Of a stretch of DNA of 53,455 nt, positions 1-7,085 are shown piece after piece. The notes under the pieces were generated by a model that saw nothing but the letters and a program-made list of their open reading frames with translations, did not search any database and was not told the DNA's origin. Position 1 is the first letter of the stretch. Every line of letters starts with the position of its first letter. Location of the stretch: the NCBI GenBank assembly GCA_964523795.1, contig CAZGAO010000033.1, forward strand, positions 1-53,455, in the 5' to 3' direction. The DNA is from SABY01 sp964523795. GTDB lineage: Bacteria; Bacteroidota; Bacteroidia; Bacteroidales; 4484-276. A program made the translations under genes and the position numbers.

Positions 1-227
1 AAAAACTGTTCGCGGGTCATATTTAAATGCCTGAGTACTTGCTTTACAATGAATTCGGGTACAGGGTCAACGTGGGTCTGGATTGTAATTGGCCGTTCGA
101 GATCGACTCTCGACCATTTTTCATGCCCTCCCCTGCCTTTTGCTGTTTTTATAATTTTAAGACCTTGTTTGGCCAAGAAACCTCTGAAATCATTTAAGGA
201 GATGTTTGAGAGTTTCCTTGTTGACAT
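1..227 (-). CDS. hicA: HicA-like toxin, partial (runs off window)
   Basis: The first 75 codons are visible, starting at the ATG at 225-227; the C-terminus lies beyond base 1. The translation has the short basic dsRNA-binding-like fold pattern of HicA/YcfA mRNA interferases: an N-terminal segment ending in FLAKQGLKIIK, then GRGGHEKW with the conserved His that is catalytic in the family, then a strand with TIQTH. It begins 9 nt after the stop of the HicB-like gene at 237-632, so the two are co-transcribed as antitoxin first, toxin second, the reverse of the classic hicA-hicB order. Family members cleave mRNA during translation when free of HicB. The call is inference from motif and context. 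Confidence 0.7.
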   Translation of the reverse strand, partial: MSTRKLSNISLNDFRGFLAKQGLKIIKTAKGRGGHEKWSRVDLERPITIQTHVDPVPEFIVKQVLRHLNMTREQF

Positions 228-236
228 ATCCTTAAT

Positions 237-632
237 TTATCCCAGAACTGGAATTTCAACTTCCTGATGGAAGGTTTGCACTGGATGATTATCGAAAATC
301 TCAGAAACATGTTTGTTTTTTGCAATCACAGAGGTGATGCTTGGGGCAAGAAGTTTAGCAGGTCTTTTTGAAGTTCCCTTTGTTTTCCATCCCAGATTAG
401 CAAGTACTTTCATCAATGTTTTTTTGTTGATAGTGTAGCGAATAAAATCGTCCAATACGATATTGAAAGATTTTTTTGCTTCTTTCAGCGTGTAACCATA
501 GCCTGTGAGATCCAAGTGGGGCGAAAAAATAAAATGCACCTTGTTTTCGTCCTGAAAATGAATCAAAAACAGATTAACAGCCACCTTTGCGCTGGAGTTA
601 GTAATATCAGCTGTGTAAATAAAGTTTGGCAT
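237..632 (-). CDS. HicB-like antitoxin
   Basis: 131 residues. The centre (about residues 30-70), with KVHFIFSPHLDLTGYG followed by TLKEAKKSFNIVLDDF, matches the HicB partial RNase-H-like fold, in which a beta strand pair precedes a helix with an EA(K)xS core. The C-terminal half is basic (KKTLMKVLANLGWKTK) and could be a DNA-binding part used for autoregulation. It lies directly upstream of a HicA-like toxin and has its own -7 box at 654-661, so the pair forms one operon. It probably neutralises the toxin by direct binding. It is longer than minimal HicB proteins, so the C-terminal function is uncertain. Confidence 0.65.
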   Translation of the reverse strand: MPNFIYTADITNSSAKVAVNLFLIHFQDENKVHFIFSPHLDLTGYGYTLKEAKKSFNIVLDDFIRYTINKKTLMKVLANLGWKTKGTSKRPAKLLAPSITSVIAKNKHVSEIFDNHPVQTFHQEVEIPVLG

Positions 633-653
633 GATGTATTAACATTAAAGACA

Positions 654-661
654 CAAAGTTA
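654..661 (-). promoter_or_regulatory. Bacteroidota -7 box (TAACTTTG)
   Basis: On the minus strand the sequence reads TAACTTTG, a full match to the TAnnTTTG -7 element of the Bacteroidota primary sigma factor. It lies 22 nt upstream of the HicB-like start codon. No convincing -33 element is visible. Confidence 0.55.
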
Positions 662-732
662 GTTTTTTAATAAAACACGCATCCACCAGGTGTTGGATAA
701 GTTTAGACGGATAATATCATTGCTCTGTCGGA

Positions 733-804
733 GTGTGTGTGTTAGCTTGGAACAGTCTGCCACTCCCGCCTAATGCGGGATCGCAGAGACTTGCGCTGTG
801 GGGG
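733..804. repeat. Hairpin intergenic element, copy A (partial)
   Basis: First of six copies of a dispersed element found between cassettes up to base 7070. The core runs from GTGTGTTAGCTTGGA to TTGCGCTGTGGGGG. It folds as an outer TCTGC/GCAGA stem enclosing CCCGC-ctaat-GCGGG. This copy abuts the 3' end of the broken regulator gene and lacks both the flanking coding-like tail and the second hairpin seen in fuller copies. Confidence 0.75.
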
Positions 805-806
805 CA

Positions 807-2159
807 TCAGTTAATAATTTCCCAATGTCCGCCTCTGGCGGGACCAATGCGCTTTAGAAGACCTTTTTGTTTTAAAATATCAATATCTCTTGCAACGGTC
901 ATTCTGGTTACTCCTATTATATGTGCCATTTCCTGTGTAGTTATGCGATTGTTCTTTTTAATTATTTCAATTAATATGTCAATTCGATTTTCTGTAACAT
1001 TATCGGTAACATTATCGGTAACATTATCTGTAACATCTTCAGAAACCTTACTGCTGTGATTAGTTTGAATGGTTATCCAAAAAGAATCTGAGAATTCGAA
1101 ATTAGTCTTATTTCCATTTTCAACACACGCATTGGTTATCCGTTTTATACCTGTACCAGCTTTTTCCATAAAATCAGTTCTTGCCAGCAAATCAACAAGC
1201 AAACGATTCCTGGCTTCACTTTTCTTTCCAAATTCATTTTCAGGAAATAGCAGTTGTCCCTTGTTATTAATAACTATACTGCGTTTAAGCTTTTCAATGG
1301 CTATAGTGTCACCCAAAAAATAATCGAAATGGATTACAGCATTGACAATAGCCTCGCGGTATGCTTCAAGAGGATATTCAGGAAATTCCTTTCGCTTGAT
1401 ATCCTTAATTTCGTAACGCACTGGTACGAGATCTTTAATATAGTTTATTGCAAATTCGATATTGCCAATAATTCCGCGATCTATCTCTTTTTTATCCAGA
1501 ATATCAACACGAATATCATCATTAAAATGTATGCAACGAATTTTGGAACTGATGATATATTTGTATGGCTCTTTGGCAAAGTATAATGCACCGGCATTTG
1601 TAAGGCCTTCATCGCTTAGAACTCGTAAATTTCTTAATATTTCTCCTTGCGATAAATTATTGGAAATCCCGGCAAGTTTCAGGTAATATTCAAATTTTTC
1701 ATTATCAAAGTCTTTCCAATCAAAAGTACTGCAGATTTGCTCATCGTAACGAACCTTACCAGTTTTAATAGCCAACGAAAGGATTTCATTCCTTGTCATT
1801 TTCTGGGAATTGGCTCCCATGCGCATAAAGAAACCAGTAGAACAGGAATAGGGTTTATTGTTTCCTTCCTTTACTTCAATTGCAATAACGCTTTCGATTT
1901 GCTGTATTGAAATAAGAATTGAGGGATCACAGTTGTAAGCAATATCCTGTATCTGTGATTTCAGTCTGTTTGTAATTTCTACTCCTTTAATTACACCAGC
2001 ATCTGTAACACCAAGATAGATAACACCTCCTGAAGCGTTAGCAAAAGCAACAACTTCTTTTGGGAAGCTTTTGTCAAGGGATTCTTTAAACTCGGTAAAC
2101 TGACCTTAGCCGAGCTCCAAATCACTCTGAATATTGTATATGTGTTCTTTAAGAGACAC
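807..2159 (-). pseudogene. AlbA/Schlafen-type ATP-binding transcriptional regulator, interrupted by a stop
   Basis: The frame encodes a putative transcriptional regulator of the AlbA_2 + RecG-C-like ATPase (GHKL-like) + winged-helix type, about 450 residues. The N-terminal AlbA_2 part is recognisable (FTEFKESLDKSFPKEVVAF, then ASGGVIYLGV), but it is cut by an in-frame TAA at 2106-2108, exactly where related proteins have Glu in an LGEGQ motif (here LG*GQ). Upstream of it the frame remains open to a GTG at 2157-2159. The next ATG after the stop is at 1826, which would give a 339-residue protein without the AlbA_2 domain. The C-terminal part is intact: ATPase-like YREAIVNAVIH, GTGIKRI, a TDNV tetrapeptide repeat linker and an HTH (TTQEMAHIIGVTRMTVARD). 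One base change, or a sequencing error, explains the break. Confidence 0.75.
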
Positions 2160-2255
2160 TTTTAATTATTTTGGCAAGTAAGTTCATTATCGCGGAAAGC
2201 AAAAACTACAAAATAGCAACATCCAAAGTTTTTTGCAATAATGATTAAAGTTTTC

Positions 2256-2555
2256 ATTTTTCCCATCCAAAAACTTCCCCTTCTCGATTTACCCAAAATC
2301 AGGAATCATTTTAAAGAAGAGTTTAACAATCTGACTTCTTTCCCAAATCCCGTTAGCTTTCATTTTATTAATTTCAGATTCAAAGTATTGGATTTTATTT
2401 AGATCGTAATCAGGACTATTCTTTATAACTCCAAGATTTTGGAATCTCTCCAAATCCAGGGTTTCCTTATCGGTAAAAAATTCCTCAAAATCTTTTTCAC
2501 CTGTGGTATCACTTCCGGTAAAAAGGCAGAGCCACACTTCGGAATCAGCATTATT
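2256..2555 (-). pseudogene. Remnant of a CapD-type nucleotide-sugar epimerase/dehydratase, C-terminus only
   Basis: About 100 codons resemble the C-terminal end of Bacteroidota NDP-sugar 4,6-dehydratase/epimerase proteins of the polysaccharide biosynthesis (CapD/Polysacc_synt_2) group: SDTTGEKDFEEFFT, then LDLERFQNLGVIKN, then IVKLFFKMIPDFG. A TAA at 2289-2291 interrupts the expected ending; beyond it the frame still reads IEKGKFLDGK, the usual tail of these proteins, followed by a one-base slip. No N-terminal Rossmann domain precedes it and there is no good start codon (only a GTG at 2535-2537). It is therefore a decayed fragment, consistent with the sugar-nucleotide genes nearby. Family assignment is from memory of the C-terminal motif. 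Confidence 0.6.
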
Positions 2556-2583
2556 TTAAAGAGTAAAAATGCTGATTAACGCA

Positions 2584-3027
2584 CTAAGTAATATAATCAT
2601 CTAATGTCAAAACTTCAATTTCATCTATTTTTTTCAATCGGACATCGTTGGTTAAGAAAAAATCTGATGAAGAAATCAATGCTGCTGCAAGTTGAATAGC
2701 ATCGGGTGTTTTCAAAGCATATTTCGCACGTAACCAAGCCGTTTTAATAGCTATTTCAATATCAATATTTATAATATCGATGGATGCGGAATTACAAAGT
2801 ATTTCCTGGTATTGTTCAACTAAAAATTGTTCATTATTTCGCATTGGATGCACCAACACTTCAATTAAGGTTACAACAGAAGTCTTGAAAATAAAATCAC
2901 CATTATTGTTTGCTGCGAAAAGATTGCGCAACAAAGGTATGTAGGTATGATTCTCCTCCATTTAATAAATTAAGGGAGCAGTATCAAGGAAAACTACTTT
3001 ATTGATCAGCCGCTCTATCAGTCCCAT
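2584..3027 (-). pseudogene. vapC: VapC-like PIN-domain toxin with an in-frame stop at codon 22
   Basis: The natural start is the ATG at 3025-3027, inside the end of the antitoxin gene; it reads MGLIERLINKVVFLDTAPLI then Tyr, then a TAA stop at 2962-2964. Related PIN proteins have an aromatic residue there and continue exactly as this frame does (MEENHTYIPLLRNLF). The Asp of FLDTAP is the first catalytic acidic residue. Later PIN residues are present after the stop: Glu in VTLIEVLVHP, Asp in KTPDAIQLAAAL and Asp in FFLTNDVRL. Reinitiation at the ATG next to the stop (2959-2961) would give 125 residues lacking the first catalytic Asp, so the toxin should be dead. PIN toxins are metal-dependent RNases. 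Confidence 0.75.
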
Positions 3028-3239
3028 GATTCCCGTTCCGCTTTAATATAGGAATCCGTATCGGTCTTTCTCCAAAGCTCTCTCCCTAATCCTTGTAATT
3101 TAGTTAATGGAATCGGAGTACTAACTTTCTGTTCCCGCTTAATAATATTCGCAAGCCTTGCGAGAAGATCTAATTTATTATTGAAATTAAGTTTTTCAAT
3201 ATTGCCTATGATATCGTTTGTATTTAATGCACTTTCCAT
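3018..3239 (-). CDS. VapB-like antitoxin
   Basis: 73 residues. The C-terminal YIKAERESWD is the toxin-wrapping tail typical of antitoxins paired with PIN proteins, and the gene overlaps the PIN toxin start by 10 nt, implying translational coupling. The N-terminal half (IGNIEKLNFNNKLDLLARLANII) is helical and may dimerise or bind DNA, but no clear AbrB or ribbon-helix-helix motif was seen. A -7 box lies 22 nt upstream at 3261-3268. Because the downstream toxin is interrupted, this antitoxin may be an orphan relic still expressed. Confidence 0.7.
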   Translation of the reverse strand: MESALNTNDIIGNIEKLNFNNKLDLLARLANIIKREQKVSTPIPLTKLQGLGRELWRKTDTDSYIKAERESWD

Positions 3240-3260
3240 ACTTATTCAAAATTTATCATA

Positions 3261-3268
3261 CAAATCTA
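3261..3268 (-). promoter_or_regulatory. Bacteroidota -7 box (TAGATTTG)
   Basis: TAGATTTG on the minus strand matches TAnnTTTG and sits 22 nt upstream of the antitoxin ATG, so it is the likely promoter of this toxin-antitoxin pair. Confidence 0.5.
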
Positions 3269-3308
3269 CAATAAAATAACAATCATGAACAACTTTGAGT
3301 CCGGCAAA

Positions 3309-3495
3309 CTAAACATTATAAATTCCTGCCTTGTAGTTCTTCAAACTCTCTGGTTTCACAAACCATTCGCTGGATAGAGCCAAGCCTTTCGTTAATGAGA
3401 GTGTGTGTCAGTTTGAATCAGTCTGCCACTCCCGCCTGCGGCGGGATCGCAGAAACTTGCGCTGTGGGGGAAGTAATATTAGTACTTCCTTCGGA
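3309..3495. repeat. Hairpin intergenic element, copy B, with coding-like tail
   Basis: Contains two joined parts. Part one (3309-3407, minus strand) is an open frame ending TKGLALSSEWFVKPES then LKNYKAGIYNV and a TAG; the same peptide, with mostly synonymous codon changes, recurs in copies C and E. Part two (3401-3470) is the hairpin core: outer TCTGC/GCAGA around CCCGCC-tgc-GGCGGG, followed by GCGCTGTGGGGG. It fills most of the gap between the antitoxin (start 3239) and the RhuM-type gene; nothing else was seen in 3240-3594. Confidence 0.8.
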
Positions 3496-3594
3496 GCATG
3501 GCCATTGTAATCCATCAGCCAATGGGACAAGCGGTTTCGTACATTAATTCAATACCTCAAAACAAAACACGAATCCACCCGTGATCAGACAATA

Positions 3595-4455
3595 TTATCT
3601 GAATTTTAAGCTATTTAACTTTTTGATCATTTCTCCTGCATCCAGATTAATTTTGGAAAACGCAAACCATTTTTTACCTAAATCCTTCAGAGAGGCTCCG
3701 ATGTGATAAACTGTTTGCGTGTCGATAATCAAAAATCGATCATGAGCTTTTATGAAGGGTCTTACTTGAACAGGACTGTATTGTTTGTTGTGCTTAGCAA
3801 TATCGATTTTAAGTTCCGGGCTAATTTTAGCAGTATAAACCCTTGCATCAACATTCGGTTTCCTTTTGGAAAGTAGCAATAATATCGATTCATCAATGTA
3901 GTTATCAATCAGGATAATGCTTTTATTTGCTCCTTTAATCAATGAGGAAACAAACTGCCAGGCATCAAATATTTGTCCATCATAAAAAATACCTTCATTC
4001 GGCGGCAAGCTGGTCTGAACTATAAACTCAATATCGTTCATCCGGCCTTTGATCTGGTTAACTTCGTCTTCAACTCTGTTTAGTCGATGATTTACAACAT
4101 GCCCTTTTAAAAGATATTCTTTCAATATCTGATTAGCCCATATTCGGAACTGTGTAGCATTAATTGAGTTTACTCTGTAGCCAACTAACAATATTACATC
4201 CAGGTTATAATACTTTGTTCTATATTTTTGCTTGCTATCTACCCCCTTATGTTCCAAAATGGAACATGTGCTATCTTCATCTAATTCACCAGAGAGGAAA
4301 ATATTTTTTAAATGCTTTGTTATTGCAGGCCGCTTCACACCAAACAAATCAGCAATTTTAGCTTGTGTCAACCAAACGGTCTCCTCCTCAATCCTAACTT
4401 CAATTTTTAACTGAGGCTGGTTGCTGTATGAGAATATGATTATTTCGTCATTCAC
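3595..4455 (-). CDS. RhuM-family N-terminus fused to a phospholipase-D-like domain
   Basis: 286 residues. Residues about 1-125 are the RhuM (virulence-associated) fold: an N-terminal HTH-like segment TVWLTQAKIADLFGV, then KYYNLDVILLVGYRVNS and TQFRIWANQILKEYLL, all diagnostic. A coiled linker (NRVEDEVNQIKGRMNDIEF) leads to a C-terminal domain with FDAWQFVSSLIKGANKSIIL, DNYIDESIL and a single HDRFLIID motif, an HxR variant of the HKD motif of phospholipase-D-like nucleases. RhuM proteins are of unknown biochemical function and are scattered on mobile DNA. The fusion suggests DNA or RNA recognition by RhuM and hydrolysis or binding by the C-terminus; that is inference. The gene stands alone between two repeat elements. 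Confidence 0.75.
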   Translation of the reverse strand: MNDEIIIFSYSNQPQLKIEVRIEEETVWLTQAKIADLFGVKRPAITKHLKNIFLSGELDEDSTCSILEHKGVDSKQKYRTKYYNLDVILLVGYRVNSINATQFRIWANQILKEYLLKGHVVNHRLNRVEDEVNQIKGRMNDIEFIVQTSLPPNEGIFYDGQIFDAWQFVSSLIKGANKSIILIDNYIDESILLLLSKRKPNVDARVYTAKISPELKIDIAKHNKQYSPVQVRPFIKAHDRFLIIDTQTVYHIGASLKDLGKKWFAFSKINLDAGEMIKKLNSLKFR

Positions 4456-4594
4456 AAATACTGTATTTAAATCTTAAGTTGTTTGTTGTGAAACTGCAAT
4501 CTGAGGCAGTTAGTAAGGAATCCTTACATACTGAAACCTGCTCTAATTCAACTTCTTTAAAAATATTACCCACATGGAGTGTAATGTAAATGGA

Positions 4595-4885
4595 CTACAA
4601 ACTATAAATCCCTGCATTGTATTTCTTTAGGTTCTCCGGTTTTACAAACCATTCGCTGGATAGAGCCAAGCCTTTCGTTAATGAGAATGTGTGTTAAGTT
4701 AGGAGCAGTCAGCCACTCCCGCCTGCGGCGGGATCGCAGAAACCTGCGCTGTGGGGGAAGTAATATTTGTATCCTAATAGGAATCTGGACTACTGCGAGC
4801 GAAGCCCTGCCTGCGTGACGCAGTCAGGCAGGGAAGCAGTCTCCCACTCGGGTATCCAAATTCCTGTTTATCTGCTTTTCCCTTT
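4595..4885. repeat. Hairpin intergenic element, copy C (longest form)
   Basis: Part one, 4595-4693 on the minus strand, is the coding-like tail (TKGLALSSEWFVKPEN, LKKYNAGIYSL, TAG). Part two is the hairpin core CCCGCC-tgc-GGCGGG. Part three is a second hairpin, ACTGC...GCAGT around GAGCGAAG, into whose loop a further palindrome CCCTGCCTG...CAGGCAGGG is inserted at about 4805-4833. It ends with a GGTATCCAAATTCCTGTT stretch also present in copy E. Together with AT-rich sequence at 4456-4594 it occupies the gap between the RhuM-type gene and the PIN gene. Confidence 0.8.
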
Positions 4886-4898
4886 TTATGGGATGTTG

Positions 4899-5375
4899 CT
4901 ATAGCTTTCGCATCAAAAGCAACGCGTGTTGCAACAAGCCTTCACTAATTCTGTAACCACTTTCAAGCAATTTATTCATGTAGGGCTCCCCATCTTTAAT
5001 GACTTCCTTTTTTTGTGCACGCAAAATAAGCCCAATCGTGCCAATAATTTTCAGCCGGTAACTTAATGCACAATTACGAGCAGCTTGATCGTCTAATCCA
5101 ACTGCACAATCCTTCAAATTTAAAGCACTTGCAATTACTTCGGTTTCACCCCTTCCCAAATCCCAGGCATAAATTTCGCCAGGAATGCTATCCAATACAC
5201 TTACATACTTTTTCCCATGGTTTTTAATCCAATGGGAAGCTTCGTCATCATGAGCGAGAACTTCATTTAACACACCTGTTGGAATAATAATATCTTCAAA
5301 CAAATCAGGAAGATAATGTATCAAATCTATTTTTGCCAGGAAAATTATGGGACTTGCGTTGATGATAAATTTCAT
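4899..5375 (-). CDS. PIN-domain toxin (DUF3368 type)
   Basis: 158 residues, full length for DUF3368 PIN proteins. It begins MKFIINASPIIFLAKI, where Asn replaces the usual first Asp of DxSPLI, a known variation in this subgroup; later acidic residues are GRGETEVIASAL (Glu) and VGLDDQAARNCA (Asp-Asp), followed by IGTIGLILRAQKKG-like sequence (here AQKKEV). Members act as RNases paired with UPF0175 antitoxins. The gene follows the UPF0175 gene at 5381-5632 by 5 nt, the standard arrangement. Reading frame is intact, so this pair is likely functional. Confidence 0.85.
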   Translation of the reverse strand: MKFIINASPIIFLAKIDLIHYLPDLFEDIIIPTGVLNEVLAHDDEASHWIKNHGKKYVSVLDSIPGEIYAWDLGRGETEVIASALNLKDCAVGLDDQAARNCALSYRLKIIGTIGLILRAQKKEVIKDGEPYMNKLLESGYRISEGLLQHALLLMRKL

Positions 5376-5380
5376 ATCAC

Positions 5381-5632
5381 TCAGATTTTAATTTCTTGGT
5401 TCAAATCCTCAGCAGTATATTGAAATGGCGAAACCTGCTGCTTTTTGAGTATTTCAAGAAATTCAAAACGTGATACTCCAGCAATTTCTGCCGCTTTAGA
5501 TTGTGATATCTTACCTTTTTCATACCATAGACAGATTGCTGCCTCCAACAGTTCCTGTCCGAATTCCTCCGGTTTTTTTCGCATTGCTGAAAATGCATTT
5601 TCAGGCAGATTGAGAATTAGTTTGTAAGGCAT
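5381..5632 (-). CDS. UPF0175-family antitoxin
   Basis: 83 residues. A strand-forming start (YKLILNLPENAF) is followed by the helix EEFGQELLEAAICLWYEKGKI and the HTH ISQSKAAEIAGVSRFEFLEIL, which is the signature of UPF0175. The C-terminal tail (FQYTAEDLNQEIKI) would cover the PIN toxin. It is the first gene of a two-gene operon with the DUF3368 PIN protein. UPF0175 proteins are taken to bind their own promoter by the HTH. Confidence 0.85.
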   Translation of the reverse strand: MPYKLILNLPENAFSAMRKKPEEFGQELLEAAICLWYEKGKISQSKAAEIAGVSRFEFLEILKKQQVSPFQYTAEDLNQEIKI

Positions 5633-5645
5633 AATCTAATTGGTG

Positions 5646-5712
5646 TTTATTGTTTAATGGTTGAAAGGTTTAATGGTTTAGGAAGTTGAGTAGGTTTAAA
5701 AGTTTAAGTATA
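5646..5712. repeat. Low-complexity GTTGAAAGGTTTAA-type repeat
   Basis: A degenerate series of short words (GGTTGAAAGGTTTAATGG, GAAGTTGAG, GGTTTAAAAG). It is of the same character as the insertion inside fnlC at 7205-7268, and separates the UPF0175 gene from repeat copy D. Confidence 0.5.
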
Positions 5713-5751
5713 TAGTTGTTTGCATTTCGAAAAGGCAAACTCAGGACAGGC

Positions 5752-5930
5752 TGTTGGTGTTAGTTTGGATCAGTCTGCTACTCCCGCCTGCTGCGGGATC
5801 GCAGAGACTTGCGCTGTGGGTGAAGCAATATCTGAATCCTAATAGGAATCTGGCCTACTGCGAGCGAAACACCACAGTACTCTCTTGCAACGCATGGCTA
5901 TTGCGAGCGAAGCGAAGCAACGCGGCAATC
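5752..5930. repeat. Hairpin intergenic element, copy D
   Basis: Core with outer TCTGC/GCAGA stem and inner CCCGC-ctgct-GCGGG, then GCGCTGTGGG and the downstream ACTGCGAGCGAA half-hairpin. A REP-like TTGCGAGCGAAGCGAAGCAA follows at about 5901-5920. It lacks the coding-like tail. The rest of 5931-6028 shows no recognisable feature. Confidence 0.75.
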
Positions 5931-6028
5931 TCAATTCACTCACATGATTCCCCATACAAATCCCTCCACTCCGGGTTCATATCAGCCATCATCACAGAGA
6001 CTTCTCCCATTGGTCATTGCTCGGGGGC

Positions 6029-6283
6029 TTAAACTTCCCCATATCGTCCTTCAATGATTCCAGTGATTGACAAATCCTCATCCAGATCAGGCCAATGCAA
6101 ACCTGTTCCATCGCATATTAACTCGATATTGGCAAGTTCTTCGGCAGAAGCTATTTTTAATCTTTCATTAAAAGAAACCGGAAACCTGATCTCTTTGCCA
6201 TCAGATAATAAAATACATATTTTATCACTTTCGTACCACGCTTTCTGCGCCTTAAACATTAATTCAGCTACCATGTACTTCAT
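6029..6283 (-). CDS. DUF2442 protein
   Basis: 84 residues. The pattern ICILLSDGKEIRFPVS ... RLKIASAEELANIELICDGTGLHWPDLDEDLSI is the DUF2442 signature (the GxGLHWPxLDEDLS end is diagnostic). DUF2442 genes are nearly always next to DUF4160 genes and the pair is predicted to be a toxin-antitoxin-like module of unproven activity. The start overlaps the end of the DUF4160 gene by 20 nt, indicating coupling. Complete and intact. Confidence 0.85.
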   Translation of the reverse strand: MKYMVAELMFKAQKAWYESDKICILLSDGKEIRFPVSFNERLKIASAEELANIELICDGTGLHWPDLDEDLSITGIIEGRYGEV

Positions 6284-6500
6284 GCCATTTGATTTTAATA
6301 ATTTCTAAATTTCCATAAATCAGTTCTTCAGCATGCTTAATATCTCCAACCTTCATACCCTGAGAAAATTCCAATTCTACGGGTTCGATCCAAAACTTTG
6401 CAAAACCACCAGCCTTACGCACATGCACATGTATTGGCTCTTGTCCTTCATTGGAGTAAAAGAAAAATACAAATCCAAATTCTCTAAAAATTTCAGGCAT
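6264..6500 (-). CDS. DUF4160 protein
   Basis: 79 residues from the ATG at 6498-6500, giving MPEIFREFGFVFFFYSNE, the standard DUF4160 start; a further upstream in-frame ATG at 6530 would add ten unconserved residues. The conserved EPIHVHVRK with two His and a downstream AKFWIEPVEL are present. DUF4160 is the usual partner of DUF2442; the His-rich motif suggests a metal or catalytic site but the activity is unknown. A -7 box (TAGCTTTG) is at 6614-6621. Confidence 0.82.
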   Translation of the reverse strand: MPEIFREFGFVFFFYSNEGQEPIHVHVRKAGGFAKFWIEPVELEFSQGMKVGDIKHAEELIYGNLEIIKIKWHEVHGS

Positions 6501-6613
6501 AAAAATATGGTTTAAGTGTAGAAGGGGCAAAGTTGTTTATTCAATACCAATGTAGCCCAAGATATCTTTTGCATTGTCTGTCCTATCCAAAAACATTTAA
6601 CTAATTTATCTCA

Positions 6614-6621
6614 CAAAGCTA
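6614..6621 (-). promoter_or_regulatory. Candidate -7 box (TAGCTTTG) for the DUF4160-DUF2442 pair
   Basis: Matches TAnnTTTG on the minus strand, about 113 nt upstream of the DUF4160 start. The long leader lowers confidence. Confidence 0.35.
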
Positions 6622-6663
6622 CAAAAAATCAGCAACAATTATGGGTTCACCATCCTAAACATT

Positions 6664-6930
6664 TTAAATCCCAGCCTTGTACTTTTTCAAATTCTCCGGT
6701 TTTACAAACCATTCGCTGGATAGAGCCAAGCCTTTCGTTAATGAGAATGTGTGTTAGTTTGGAAGCTGTCTTCCACGGCACTACGTGCCTCGTAGAGATT
6801 TGCGCTGTGGGGACGACAGTAATTCAAGTATTTCCTATGGAACCTGGCCTACTGCGAGCGAAGCGAAGCAGTCTCACGCTCGCGTATCCAAGTTCCTGTT
6901 AATTTGCTTTTTTCTTTTCTGGGCGTGGCT
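6664..6930. repeat. Hairpin intergenic element, copy E, with coding-like tail
   Basis: The coding-like tail (6664-6753, minus strand) ends LKKYKAGI then TAA. In the hairpin core the inner stem is GGCAC-tac-GTGCC instead of CCCGCC/GGCGGG, so both arms have changed together. The second hairpin ACTGCGAGCGAAGCGAAGCAGT is complete. It shares with copy C the TATCCAAGTTCCTGTTAAT ending. Confidence 0.8.
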
Positions 6931-6939
6931 ACGAAAGAG

Positions 6940-7070
6940 AGTTGGTGTTAGCTTGGAGCAGTCTGCCGCGGCACTGCGTGCCTCGCAGAAACATGCGCTG
7001 AGGGTGAAGTAATATTAGCACTTCCTATCGGGAGCTGGATTACTGCGAGCAAAGCGAAGCAGTCTCAAGT
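6940..7070. repeat. Hairpin intergenic element, copy F
   Basis: Follows copy E directly. Outer stem TCTGC/GCAGA, inner stem GGCAC-tgc-GTGCC, then the second hairpin ACTGCGAGCAAAGCGAAGCAGT. No coding-like tail. It ends 15 nt before the stop of fnlC, so it would form part of the fnlC 3' untranslated RNA. Confidence 0.75.
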
Positions 7071-7085
7071 GTTCTAACCTGCTTT

